Notes under the pieces: generated by a model | Database searches by the model: none | Told to the model about the DNA's origin: nothing | Seen by the model: only the letters and a program-made list of their open reading frames with translations | Shown: piece by piece, positions 1-9,144 of the stretch | Layout: every line of letters starts with the position of its first letter | Numbering within the stretch: the stretch's first letter is position 1 | Translations under genes and position numbers: made by a program | From: DASQZK01 sp963771005 | Lineage (GTDB): Bacteria > Bacteroidota > Bacteroidia > Bacteroidales > GCA-2748055 | Direction: 5' to 3' | Length of the DNA stretch: 64,000 nucleotides | Assembly: GCA_963771005.1 (NCBI GenBank) | Contig: CAVYRO010000007.1 | Span: 1 to 64,000, forward strand

Positions 1-38
1 CCCTTACCGCTAGGACAATTTTAGTAAACTTCTGATTA

Positions 39-869
39 TTAGAACGATTTTGGAACTAGGTTTTTTAATTCTCTGGAACAATCCAGATCAGTATATGAAT
101 TAATCAAACTTAAGAGCCTAAAATATGTTTTTAAGACTCGTCCACTTTGTTTTTCACCACAATAAGAGGTCAAAATATGTCGTCTAATTGTACTGTTCAG
201 TTTAAATTCTAAGAAAAACGAATTATTTGAATCAGTACAAAAAACATCATTTATGTCCGCAATTATTTTTAATCTTTTCTCTAATTTTTTAAAATCTTTT
301 TGTTTGATTTTAATATGCTCCTCATTAACAACACTTAATCCATTTATGTCTGTTGACGCAAGTTTTTGCACATAAATTATTGGCGAAATATTACCTTTCT
401 CAACTTTAAGATAATAGAATTCATTATAAAAATTTGTTTGATCACAGGGGTATAAAATATTTATGTAATCTTCAGAACTGTCCTTAGGATTCTTATTTAT
501 CTCGTTGAGTAAATAAGATAGTTCCAATATTTCATATGTGTTAATCCGTTTATCAAATTGAGGAAATTGATCTGAAACATCCTTAACTTTCGGGATAAAA
601 TGAAAAACTCTTTTATAGATGATCGTGTTACTGTCATTCCTTGAAGTGTATACTATTTCCTTCGGATTCTTGATTGAATCAGCAAATCCAGTTTCAAAAT
701 GAAAAAGACCATTTTGTTCTGTATACAAGGTAAATGAGTAAATTGTATCATTGGAATAAAATTTTATCCATTGATAGTTTATTGTATAGACAATAGGCTC
801 AGCTGTTTGGCAAAATGAACTTATAAAATTCGAACCAATGATTACCAAAATATAAAAAAATCTTCCCAT
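39..869 (-). CDS. Hypothetical secreted protein downstream of Rhs
   Basis: A 276-residue protein of unknown function. The first 20 residues are hydrophobic and end in SSFCQ, so it is probably exported; the Phe before Cys makes a lipoprotein signal doubtful. The rest is rich in Asn, Lys, Tyr and Ile with no family I recognise. Its start lies 28 bases inside the 3' end of the Rhs gene on the same strand, so the two are translationally linked. Genes in this position after an Rhs C-terminal tip often encode the cognate immunity protein, and an export signal would suit a periplasm-acting toxin, but that role is inference from position only. Both this gene and the Rhs tip are AT-rich compared with the Rhs core. 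Confidence 0.6.
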   Translation of the reverse strand: MGRFFYILVIIGSNFISSFCQTAEPIVYTINYQWIKFYSNDTIYSFTLYTEQNGLFHFETGFADSIKNPKEIVYTSRNDSNTIIYKRVFHFIPKVKDVSDQFPQFDKRINTYEILELSYLLNEINKNPKDSSEDYINILYPCDQTNFYNEFYYLKVEKGNISPIIYVQKLASTDINGLSVVNEEHIKIKQKDFKKLEKRLKIIADINDVFCTDSNNSFFLEFKLNSTIRRHILTSYCGEKQSGRVLKTYFRLLSLINSYTDLDCSRELKNLVPKSF

Positions 870-3800
870 CCTGTTACTGATCTATGGTGAAACAAATGAT
901 TAATTTTTGTTATTGGCTGATGATTCCATCGATAACCCCAGAAGCTAGTATAATCACCAGGTTGAACATTGCTTAAATCTAAGGCATGCCCTATTCGACC
1001 TGCTGTTTTAGGTAAATTAAGACTACCATCTGAATTCATTACTCTATTCAAATCGGTTGAATAAACTGACCTTTCTTTGATTATACCTATCGATTTGTCG
1101 ACTTCAGTCATCTTAATGTCATTATTAATAACATTTTTTGCAGGTTCAAATGCCCATTCACCACTATTTTTTAAGTAAAAAACGCCATATTGTTTATCTG
1201 CTCCAGTCCAAAAATTCCGATCATTTTTAACTGCATCTATTCCACCTGCTATTCCTCCCAATACTGCTCCACCAATTGCACCCTTCCAGCCTAAGTCTAA
1301 TCCTTTCAACATCATATCATTGAATTTATTACTTGGATCCATTGCCGCATTTCCAAAACCAGATGCAAATCCACCAGCAAATCCACCAGCAGCACCGGAA
1401 ACAAACCCTGATGCGAATCCAGTTGAAACTACAGTTGATGTTCCCATAACACCTGCCCAAAAAGACCCTCCTGCAAGTACCGTATTAACACCCGCACCAA
1501 CTCCTGCACTTATTGCTCCAGCAGCTGCGCCAATACCATAATAAGCTAAACCTTGACTAAAATTATCAATGTTGTTAGCATTTGAAAGCAAATTCGTTGT
1601 CCCACCAATGTCAGCTGCAATAGCCAATGGCAATAATGGAGGAGCGAAAATAGCAGCTAGGACAGTAAAAATAAATTCTCCAGAAGGATCGGTATAGATG
1701 AGTGGATTATTCAGGCAATAGGCATACCTGTTAAAATTCTGCGAATTCCCGGGATCCTGCACAAAATTATCCGGACTCAGGAACATCCCAATCACCGGAT
1801 CATAAACCCTTCCGTTCATGTTGATGAGCTGGAAATCATCAAGATGTTCATGCCCGGTGAACCCCCTGTCAGTTAATAATCCCTGCGGAGGTGAACTTAA
1901 CAGCACGCCGGTAACGGGATTCCGCCTGTTTCCCCAGGCATCAAAACCCAGTGTATCTTCAATCACACCTGCAGCATCGGTGATGCAGCGTATGGATCCC
2001 AGGTGATCCTGATATATATAGTGCATGGCAGAACCGGTTCCCGTCTGTTCATAAATGCCGACAAGCGATCCTCCGGCATAAATATAATTCAAATGCCTAG
2101 CGTTGTTTTCCGCATCGACCTCCTCCTCAAAGTCATTGAAGAAATATTTTGTTTTCTGTGTTTCTTCACCGAATGAGTACACGGTCTTAAATCTCTGCAT
2201 GTCCGGGGTGTACACGATATCCAGATCTTTATCCGTATCCTCATCCATCACCTGGCTGATATGAATGATCTTCCCGGGTGCGTTGTACGTTATGTCCTGG
2301 TCAGGCTGAAGACCCCCAAATTCAGGCATCACATGATCCAATCGGTGGTTTCCGGCGCTTTGGTAAGTATAGTTGCCGATATCCGATTTTGAATCAATAC
2401 GGTCGTTGGTGGATGCTGCGTAATTCATCGTTAATGTGGTATCATTCCCAACGATTACATACTTAAGACGATTCACAGGATCGTATTTAAATTCCTCATG
2501 GAATCCTTGCCAGGAGCCAAGATAGTATTTTTCTTCACGGGATTCAAGTTGCTCTTTATTATTATACTGATAGTTGAAATCGATAATGCCTGGAACATAG
2601 ATTCTATTGAGTCTCTTGAAATCATCGTATTCATATGTTGCCGTTTTCCCATTTCCATAAGTAGTGGTAGAAATCTGACCATCAGCATTCACAGCATCCA
2701 GATGCCAGAGCTGAGCACTTCCGTTTTTTAATTCGGTAAACTGATGCAAATTGTTGTAATAATAGTTTACCTGAAAACCTTCAGGGTAGGTCTTTTTAAC
2801 CAGCTCACCAAGGGTATTATACTGGTAGTTGAAGGTATACGAATCTTCTCCGATGCCCTTGGTTTCTGATATCAGGTTTTGGTGTTGGTCGTACTCAAAA
2901 GACATAAACGAATTGTCAGTGCTGTTGATACCCATCAACCGACCGATACCGTTAGTTCCGTCATAATTATAGGTATCTGTTCTGCCGTCATGCGTTTTGG
3001 TTTCGATCCTACCCAGTTTGTCATAAGTCATGGAGATCACATGGGACTCCGCATCAGTTTGAGATATTAACTGATCCAGGGCATCGTATTCATAGATGGT
3101 AGTTCCTGCATCCGGGTCAGTTAATGTATCTTGTCTTCCAAAAGAATCATACCCAATCAGAGTAGTTCCTCCCGGAGAAATAATTTCTTTTGCTTTCCCC
3201 TGACTGTTGTAATGATAGGTAACTGAGCCACCGGGATCATCCGACTCAGTCAACAGGCCTGTTGCATCATATTTGTTTGTATAGGTTTCTCCAGTACTGT
3301 ACTGTGTTGTGACTTCATTATTATCTTCTCCATAAGTATAGGAGACAATAACTCCATCGGATAAGGTATCCTTTTGAATAGTACCATCATCATTGTATTT
3401 AAATGATTCAAATAATCCCACCGCTAAATCCTCCCTGTAGGGTTGCGTTTCCTTTACCGTTTGCCCCAACTCATTAAAATAGGTGTCGGAGTTATACCTG
3501 GTACCGCCGAATCCTATATTTACATTTCTGATGGTACGTCCAAGCAGGTCATAATATCTTGTTCCTGCATCGTTACCATCAAGGACTGTCGAAATTTTAA
3601 ACAGGGCATTTTGCGGATCATTGCCTGAATGATCAGACCATTCGTAGCTCATTGAGGACTGATGTTCCGGTGTATTTGATGAGACGAGCCTGTTCCAGCC
3701 ATCGTAGCTGTTTTCTGATTCATTTCCGTTTTCATCCGTGACGGATAAAATATTTCCCCAATCATCAATTGCATACTCTGATGAATGTCCTAAAGGATTT

Positions 3801-4207
3801 TCTTCTTTAATTTTAAACCGTTGTAAGGCATCATAGTAAATATGTGTCTCCCTGTATTCCATCCCTTCAGGCGCTACCCTAACGATTGAAGGAGCAGTAT
3901 TGGATGTGTTGTAGGTATATGTGGTTGTCACTCCATTATGTTGCGTTGTATGGATGGAGCCGTTGGTGTAGTAGGTAATATCATTAGTTTCCACAAAATC
4001 CTCCTCACCCGGTCGTGAAAAAGTAGTTTCTATATTTGTTGGTTGACCGTAATCATTATGTCCGGAAAATATTGAGCTCTTTAATGCTATTGTTTCGCCG
4101 TCATGCTTGTTTGTGATTATCCGTGAAGTTAAATTTCCATTTGCACTCATCTCAATATCTTCAATAACACTGTTTCCCTTTGAGTCATTCTGCGTCGTTT
4201 GACCCAT
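842..4207 (-). CDS. 5'-truncated Rhs/YD-repeat protein with variable C-terminal tip
   Basis: Polymorphic-toxin-type Rhs protein. Many YD repeats run from the N-terminal end (for example YDALDQLISQTDAESH, YEYDDFKRLNRI). The Rhs-associated core follows, with DHLGSIRCITDAAG, RVYDPVIGMFLSPDNF and NRYAYCLNNPLIYTDPSG. After DPSG (near 1680) the sequence becomes AT-rich: a hydrophobic Gly/Ala-rich stretch and then an unrecognised tip of about 110 residues ending GWEDFFIFW, the likely toxin region. The frame stays open to 4291, but the codons beyond about 4217 are the antisense of a PIN-domain gene. The original N-terminus, including any signal peptide, is therefore missing. The last ATG inside Rhs-like sequence is at 4207. 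No promoter is visible, so expression is doubtful. It overlaps the next gene by 28 bases. Confidence 0.85.
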   Translation of the reverse strand: MGQTTQNDSKGNSVIEDIEMSANGNLTSRIITNKHDGETIALKSSIFSGHNDYGQPTNIETTFSRPGEEDFVETNDITYYTNGSIHTTQHNGVTTTYTYNTSNTAPSIVRVAPEGMEYRETHIYYDALQRFKIKEENPLGHSSEYAIDDWGNILSVTDENGNESENSYDGWNRLVSSNTPEHQSSMSYEWSDHSGNDPQNALFKISTVLDGNDAGTRYYDLLGRTIRNVNIGFGGTRYNSDTYFNELGQTVKETQPYREDLAVGLFESFKYNDDGTIQKDTLSDGVIVSYTYGEDNNEVTTQYSTGETYTNKYDATGLLTESDDPGGSVTYHYNSQGKAKEIISPGGTTLIGYDSFGRQDTLTDPDAGTTIYEYDALDQLISQTDAESHVISMTYDKLGRIETKTHDGRTDTYNYDGTNGIGRLMGINSTDNSFMSFEYDQHQNLISETKGIGEDSYTFNYQYNTLGELVKKTYPEGFQVNYYYNNLHQFTELKNGSAQLWHLDAVNADGQISTTTYGNGKTATYEYDDFKRLNRIYVPGIIDFNYQYNNKEQLESREEKYYLGSWQGFHEEFKYDPVNRLKYVIVGNDTTLTMNYAASTNDRIDSKSDIGNYTYQSAGNHRLDHVMPEFGGLQPDQDITYNAPGKIIHISQVMDEDTDKDLDIVYTPDMQRFKTVYSFGEETQKTKYFFNDFEEEVDAENNARHLNYIYAGGSLVGIYEQTGTGSAMHYIYQDHLGSIRCITDAAGVIEDTLGFDAWGNRRNPVTGVLLSSPPQGLLTDRGFTGHEHLDDFQLINMNGRVYDPVIGMFLSPDNFVQDPGNSQNFNRYAYCLNNPLIYTDPSGEFIFTVLAAIFAPPLLPLAIAADIGGTTNLLSNANNIDNFSQGLAYYGIGAAAGAISAGVGAGVNTVLAGGSFWAGVMGTSTVVSTGFASGFVSGAAGGFAGGFASGFGNAAMDPSNKFNDMMLKGLDLGWKGAIGGAVLGGIAGGIDAVKNDRNFWTGADKQYGVFYLKNSGEWAFEPAKNVINNDIKMTEVDKSIGIIKERSVYSTDLNRVMNSDGSLNLPKTAGRIGHALDLSNVQPGDYTSFWGYRWNHQPITKINHLFHHRSVTGWEDFFIFW

Positions 4208-4216
4208 ATATAAAAA

Positions 4217-4495
4217 GTATCTTTTGCTTCCAGAATATCGGTTATTACTCGTATGGAACTTCTTTCGTGGCCCGGGGCAAGTCAGGAACAAACCCTTATC
4301 CTAAATGAATTCATAAATGCTTCTGAGGTTTTTGCCCTGGAAGAATCTGTGATTGTGAAGGCTGTTGAGATCCGGAAAACATTCAAAACCAAACTTCCTG
4401 ATGCAATTATTGCAGCTACCGCAATTGTTAACAATCTTTCCCTTATTACCCGCAATACCAAAGATTTTGAAAAGATTCAGGAATTAGATGGTTGA
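4217..4495 (+). pseudogene. PIN-domain (VapC-type) toxin, C-terminal fragment
   Basis: The plus-strand frame from about 4217 reads ISVITRMELLSWPG, then FINASEVFALEE, KLPDAIIAATAIVNN and TRNTKDFEKIQ. This is the second half of a PIN-domain ribonuclease of the kind found in VapBC systems. The central Asp in LPDAIIAATA and the Asp in TRNTKDF match PIN acidic positions. The N-terminal DTN motif and the antitoxin gene are absent. A stop codon in frame at 4211 and loss of similarity at about 4217 mark the breakpoint, which coincides with the point where the divergent Rhs gene loses its 5' end. The ATG at 4253 is internal to the domain, so this is a remnant. Confidence 0.8.
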
Positions 4496-4516
4496 TCCTT
4501 ACATATTGTAAATTCA

Positions 4517-4897
4517 TTACTCTTTAATAAAAATTCTCAAAGCAGAGGATTCCAAATAACCATTAGCAATATCCTTATCAAATTTCTTTTTATTTACTTT
4601 TAATAAGTAAAAGATATAGAGCTCATTAGCGCCTTTATTGAAAAAATCCTCCTTTATTTTAACTCAATAGAAATCCGAATAAACTGTATTTGGGTCTAAT
4701 ACAATTTTACTTGATGGATCCATGATTGTATTTAAGCATAAATTTGAGATCTTGTCAGAATCATAGCCTACGAAAGATTGATAATTATGCATAATACAAA
4801 TCCTGGCTTTGGGACAAAAAAGGATTGGACGCTGGGACGTATTTTTAAAGGATAATGCTATCTGTAATGAATCGATGCAATTAGCCGGAGGCTTACT
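4517..4897 (-). pseudogene. Decayed hypothetical protein with one in-frame stop
   Basis: Reading the minus strand from 4897 gives about 77 sense codons, a single TGA at 4664-4666, then about 48 more codons to a TAA at 4517. The translation includes KARICIMHNYQSFVGYDSDK, IMDPSSKIVLDPNTVYSDFY, the stop, then VKIKEDFFNKGANELYIFY and ends ALRIFIKE. The codon pattern looks like a real protein on both sides of the stop. No start codon remains in frame at the 5' end, where a TAA lies just upstream. Family not recognised. It fills most of what would otherwise be an empty stretch between the PIN fragment and the beta-barrel gene. Confidence 0.5.
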
Positions 4898-4913
4898 TTA
4901 AATCAATTACCAA

Positions 4914-5581
4914 TTACTTCTTATTCGGTGTAATATTAAAATTAAATGATATACCAAATCTTGCTCCAAAAGACATTTTAGAAAGTGAATCAGGACCAAC
5001 AGGATAATTATTCTTTAGGCAATCAATAAAACATGGCTCGAACCGAAATGAGTAATTATCAGTAATCTCAAATAATAAACCAGCACTTACAGTAAAATAA
5101 TATGGGTACTTAATATCATAACCAGCATCATAATTGTTTAAGACAATAGTTCCATCTTTGTAATAATAATGACTATCATTTTTGATTATCTTTCCGATAA
5201 TAAAACCGCATGAAATAAAAGGAGACAACTTACGTTTTATTATTTGATAATCCAACATAATGGGAATATTGGAATAAAGATAGTTAATTCTTACGTGATC
5301 AATGTCATAATGAATTAATCGTTCGTAGGTTCATCAAAATTTTTACTTGAGATAAATATGCCAGTACGAACTGAGATCTTGTTATTTGGCAAGAATGATG
5401 TACCCACAAATACACCATATGAATAATTAAATTTTTGCGATATATTATCCCTGGCATTTTTTTCAAATACGTGGAGGAGTGGACTACCATAAGCATTAAC
5501 ATTGAAACTCCATGGTATCTGTGAGAATAATACAAAAGATGTACTAATTAAAATTAGAACGGTTATAAGTCTCTTAATCAT
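4914..5581 (-). pseudogene. Outer-membrane beta-barrel protein, frameshifted
   Basis: Two adjacent minus-strand frames are halves of one small outer-membrane barrel. The N-terminal half starts MIKRLITVLILIS, a signal peptide ending FSQ, and runs through SYGVFVGTSFLPNNKISVRT to a stop at 5315. The second frame stays open upstream of its first ATG (5258) and continues the protein as HVRINYLYSNIPIMLDYQII, FRFEPCFIDCLKN and SFGARFGISFNFNI. The switch falls between about 5320 and 5335; one added base would restore a protein of about 222 residues. The alternating strands and GxxxG-like turns fit PorT/OmpA-like barrels of Bacteroidota. Given the decayed neighbours this may be a real pseudogene, but a sequencing indel is equally possible. 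Confidence 0.65.
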
Positions 5582-5608
5582 TAGGCTTTTCAATTAATAT
5601 TTTCTTTA

Positions 5609-6812
5609 TTAGACTTTTTTATTTTCCTGATTTATAATTTCTGCAGAAAGGGTGCCTCCTTTTTCAACTTCAAATCCTGGATTCATCAAAATATAATCAT
5701 ATGCAAAAAGAGAAAGAAAATCTATTATTCTCAATAATAGGTCCATTCATACTCTTATTATCACCTATTGTTATACTATTACCTGTGAACACTGAGGATT
5801 CGTTTATATCATCGAGATCATTTATGATTATATCTCTTTCTGGATTTGATCTTTTGTATATTCTAATGTAATCAATATCTAATGCAGATGGAAAAATTGT
5901 ATACATGTCTGGTGGACCTCCAAATTGACCTTCCAATAAAGATATGCCTAAATTCATGATCACAGACATTGGCCTATTTGCAAATATAAGGATTAATTGT
6001 GTAAATCTGTGGTACAACGTCTTCACAATTATCCAAACCCTTAGGGCTTAAATCAAAATATCTATAATCAATTCTAATTATGTTATCATCGATTCTATAA
6101 ATATGTCTAAACTCATCCCATTAAAGTGAAAATGTATGAGGCTTTAATCAGTAATCAACACCCATATTTTTACTTGTAATACAGTTTTCATCAACTTGTG
6201 CGTGATTTGACCATCTATGCAAAGTCATAACTGGTTTGTTCGGTTCATCACCTGCAAATTCAAAATCATCTATCTCCACCGCTCCTTCGTCTTCAACAAC
6301 GTCGTCATAACCCCAAAACCAGTAAGCTGCCAAATCCTTTACCATCAGGTATTGTGCAGGATATTTCGAAAAGTCCATATTTGAATTTCATTCTAGACTG
6401 CACTAAACCACTTGTATAATTGAAGAATTTTTGAATTAGTAAGCCATTACCCTGTTCATCCCACGTCCAAACATCATAATTATCAGGTTCTTCTTTTGCG
6501 ATCAAATGTAATCCGCCATAATTTTCTCCTATATTATCATCCAAATAATAGCAACCGGGATTTTTCACTGTAATTACCTCTATTCCAATTATCTAGACAA
6601 GTGTACCAAATATCTTTATTTAATTCATCATCATCAAATTCATCCTGAAATACCATTACCCAATCACCGGATTCAAAATCCGAACAATCTCCTAATATTT
6701 CTTCGTCTAAGTAAGTTCTTATCCAAGGTTTGCCACATGTTGGCATTTGAATTTGAGAATAAATGGAGAATACATTTAACGTAATTATTAAAATGATTAA
6801 GATGCCCTTCAT
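5609..6812 (-). pseudogene. GH16 glucanase-like secreted enzyme, multiply disrupted
   Basis: A secreted family 16 glycoside hydrolase scattered over several frames. In order: signal peptide MKGILIILIITLNVFSIYSQ; FQDEFDDDELNKDIWYT; WTWDEQGNGLLI; MKFKYGLFEISCTIPDGKGF; AAYWFWGYDD; the catalytic EIDDFEF (ExDxxE) segment; WDEFRHIYRIDDNIIR; and the closing strand FPSALDIDYIRIYKR. A C-terminal PGFEVEKGGTLSAEI element, common on secreted Bacteroidota proteins, ends at 5609. Frame changes lie near 6570 (an A5 run), 6350, 5990 and 5705. In-frame TGA and TAA codons sit at about 6149 and 6124, so this is a true pseudogene and not only a sequencing artefact. Family members act on laminarin or other beta-glucans. 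Confidence 0.8.
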
Positions 6813-6897
6813 TTTATATAGTTTTAGTGAAATATATTGATATTTCTTAAAAATTTATTGTACAAAAATAATATAATTTACGTCTGGATAAAATTAA

Positions 6898-7038
6898 TTA
6901 TTTAGTAACTTCAAGAGTGTTTATTTTCTCTTCCAACTTATTAATTTGCACTTGTTGTTCCTGAATAGACTTCACAAGCATAGGAATTAATCCTGAATTA
7001 TTTATAATGTTCTTTTTAATTGTCTTTCTTTTAATCAT
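6898..7038 (-). CDS. Small coiled-coil ORF, tail-fibre (S74-like) C-terminal remnant
   Basis: A 46-codon frame starting at the ATG on the minus strand at 7038. The ending GLIPMLVKSIQEQQ, QINKLEEKINTLE is a short amphipathic coiled coil. It closely resembles the very C-terminus of chaperone-of-endosialidase (peptidase S74) type tail-fibre-domain proteins of Bacteroidota, where a similar helix trimerises the product. Nothing of the upstream S74 or adhesin domain is left, so it is most likely a gene remnant. The match is by eye and short. Confidence 0.4.
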   Translation of the reverse strand: MIKRKTIKKNIINNSGLIPMLVKSIQEQQVQINKLEEKINTLEVTK

Positions 7039-7105
7039 CAATGATTAATGTGAAATGCTCTGTTAAAAACATATCTTATTCCATATTTCAAATTAATTGT
7101 TAATT

Positions 7106-7579
7106 TTACTTTAATCTTTTAAAATAATCCTCAAGTCTATTAGTTCTAATGAGTTGATTCATTAATGCTGTGTCTAAACCATTTGGAGGCTCATTATTCA
7201 AGAATTTTAGATTATCATCATCACGAATGTAATATTCTGTATAAGGATCTTTTTCAATTATTATATTGTAAAGGCTGTCATTACTAGGTATTATTGTCAT
7301 TTTGTTCCAATCCTCGATCGGTATATCTACATAGGCAGTGTTTACTCCCATAGTACTATTTAACCAATACCCATTTATTAGTGATGTTGGAGGTTCTAAG
7401 GTACCGCCCGGAACTGAAAATATTTCTTTTCCATCCGGCGATAATCCAATTGGAACATAATATGAATAGTTGTCTTTCATTTTATATATCTCGATTAATG
7501 TGTAACTGACATTTCCTTCCTCACAAGAACTTAAAATGGTAAGGAAAATAATAAACAAAAATAATTTAGTATATTTCAT
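7106..7579 (-). CDS. Hypothetical lipoprotein
   Basis: An intact 157-residue protein with a classic lipoprotein signal: MKYTKLFLFIIFLTI followed by the lipobox LSSC, Cys at about residue 19. The mature part is acidic and polar, with IPIEDWNKMTIIP and a C-terminal EDYFKRLK. No family recognised. It is one of the few uninterrupted genes in the AT-rich 4.3-9 kb stretch and has the same low-GC composition as its surroundings. It is probably anchored to a membrane facing the periplasm or cell surface. Confidence 0.6.
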   Translation of the reverse strand: MKYTKLFLFIIFLTILSSCEEGNVSYTLIEIYKMKDNYSYYVPIGLSPDGKEIFSVPGGTLEPPTSLINGYWLNSTMGVNTAYVDIPIEDWNKMTIIPSNDSLYNIIIEKDPYTEYYIRDDDNLKFLNNEPPNGLDTALMNQLIRTNRLEDYFKRLK

Positions 7580-7630
7580 GATAAGGTGTTTTTATTGTTT
7601 AGAATTTAGCATTACATTAAATTGCTTATG

Positions 7631-7845
7631 CTATTCGATCAAGTAAAAAAGTGGCGACGACCACCAACGTTTTAGTTTCTTTGCCCCTCCCAGTATTTCC
7701 GGAACTGGCTTCCGTCCCTCCAATAAAGTTTCGCCAACCTCAACCATACCGGACAACCTGTCTCTGGCAGGCCTAACCATCACCCTCCGCAATTATTGCA
7801 GCCACGTTTACAGGCTTATGCAACAGGCTGTCGATTTAGAATCTG
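7631..7845 (-). mobile_element. IS1595-family (ISXO2-like) transposase remnant
   Basis: The minus-strand frame reads TWLQ, a TAA stop, then LRRVMVRPARDRLSGMVEVG and ETLLEGRKPVPEIL. This matches the start of the ISXO2-like transposase domain of IS1595-type elements, where the usual form is close to HKLRRAMVRPGRDKLSGxVEVDET. Here the first catalytic Asp of VEVDET is replaced by Gly and an in-frame stop precedes it, so it is dead. The fragment is visibly more GC-rich than the flanking DNA. No inverted repeats or remaining DDE residues are seen. It is direct evidence of past insertion activity in the decayed zone. Confidence 0.65.
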
Positions 7846-7931
7846 TGGGATTGAATGATATTATGAAAAATTAACTTGACCGAATGGCAGAAGCAATTAC
7901 ATTAATAAATCATTTTAAAATAAAATTTAAG

Positions 7932-8388
7932 CTAACTATATATTACTGTTACATTATATGTATGTTCAAGTTCTCGTCCAAAATTATTTTTAAATCGAAT
8001 AGTACAAGTATAAGTATGATTCTGTTGAATGCCTCCAGAACCATCCCATACCCAAGCTTCATTATTGATTACGGTTCCGGCATTCTGGAATACGTTAGAA
8101 CCATCCAAATCTTGAACCTAAATTCCCATGAGTCAGCATTTTCAACTATATATCCCAATACCGAATCGTCTCCTGGGGTATCAGGATACAATCTATTTGT
8201 AAAGTTAACAACCTGAATTTCATGCGCTTGTGCCATTTCTTCAACAACACTAATTGTAGATTCTCCTCCTTATCAACTTCAAATCCCGGATTTAAAGTTA
8301 CTGAATTTCCTGCTTTAAGTGACAAATTACCACTGTTCATTATTGTAAGTGTCTTTTCAATAGCAGGTAATGCAATGTTTTGTTGTGC
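7932..8388 (-). pseudogene. Secreted protein remnant with PGFEV-type and beta-sandwich segments
   Basis: Three minus-strand frames together read NIALPAIEKTLTI, NLSLKAGNSVTLNPGFEVDK, then MAQAHEIQVVNFTNRLYPDT, DDSVLGYIVENADSWEF and finally DLDGSNVFQNAGTVINNEAW and TIRFKNNFGRELEHTYNVTV up to a TAG at 7932. Two frame changes are needed, near 8270 and 8112. The PGFEV segment is the type found near the ends of secreted Bacteroidota proteins, and the last part looks like a PKD/Ig-like beta-sandwich. No start codon or signal peptide remains, so it is the truncated end of a larger extracellular protein. Confidence 0.5.
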
Positions 8389-9099
8389 TTAATGAACGAG
8401 AAATGAAATAAAGTTTTCATAATTTATCTATTTTAAAGAAAAGTTAGTTATTAGAAAGAGCTATCCTCACTATCAAGGTAAAAATAAAAAATATCCTGAC
8501 AATTTAAATTTCAAAGCAGGGTAGAGATCTATGGTTTCATCTGATGTATCATCGAGAAATGTATCAAACATTGCCAGAACATTTAGTACGTCTCTAATCC
8601 ACTTGCGAAAATGGTTCCTGAAAAGTTACATATAATTTAATATAAACTTGAAAGAAGTTTCATAGATTTAATAATACAATTCTTTACTGAATTACCTAAA
8701 TAAAAAAATAGTTCTAATATATTTTTGTAGATAAAAAAATTATAACATTCCTATTGTTAAAATTCAAAATAATTTTTTTTAAAAAAAAAATCATTTGTCA
8801 ATTTAGAATGATTCTAAGATATATTTCTCTCATGGATTATTATCTTCTAAAAAGAGATATTACTTGCAATAGTATCCGTCCATCAGAATCAAACCATCTC
8901 CTGCTCATTTTGAAAATAAAAATGATTTTACCTCCAATCGATGGATATATATTGATCCGATCAGGGTATTAAAATGATCAAAAGTTTTTTTAACAGGGAT
9001 TTTCAGGAAAAATTCCAGGCGGAGTGCTTTATTGAAAAACTTTGTTATTTGGATTGGGCAAAAAGCGGTTGGCCAGTTTTGTATCCTGTCAGGACACGC
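8389..9099. other. AT-rich gap without a recognisable gene
   Basis: About 700 bases of very AT-rich DNA (long A and T runs near 8700-8800) in which I see no convincing gene. A short open minus-strand stretch around 8480-8640 (RKWIRDVLNVLAMFDTFLDD) lacks a start and a family. The sharp change from low to higher GC near 9000 marks the boundary between the decayed accessory zone and the conserved chromosome. Confidence 0.5.
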
Positions 9100-9117
9100 G
9101 CCGGGTTTTTCCCCGGC
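9100..9117 (-). terminator. Possible terminator hairpin after lpdA
   Basis: On the minus strand GCCGGG, six loop bases and CCCGGC form a perfect 6-bp hairpin 28 bases beyond the lpdA stop. It has no T tract, so it may be only an mRNA 3' stabiliser. It is the last structured element before the AT-rich zone. Confidence 0.3.
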
Positions 9118-9144
9118 AATTTCCAAAAGACAACCACCGCCTCC

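Noticed and set aside
1320..1541. Pro/Ala-rich plus-strand frame
   Set aside because: It is antisense to the Gly/Ala-rich segment of the Rhs protein; the composition is a mirror effect.
7760..7840. Plus-strand SAIIAATF-like stretch resembling another PIN-domain remnant
   Set aside because: The same bases on the minus strand read far better as the IS1595 transposase segment LRRVMVRPARDRLSG; the PIN resemblance is a few residues only.
8754..8972. Short plus-strand ORF in AT-rich DNA
   Set aside because: Composition-driven open frame with A-run-encoded Lys and Ile; no start signal, no family, no neighbours.
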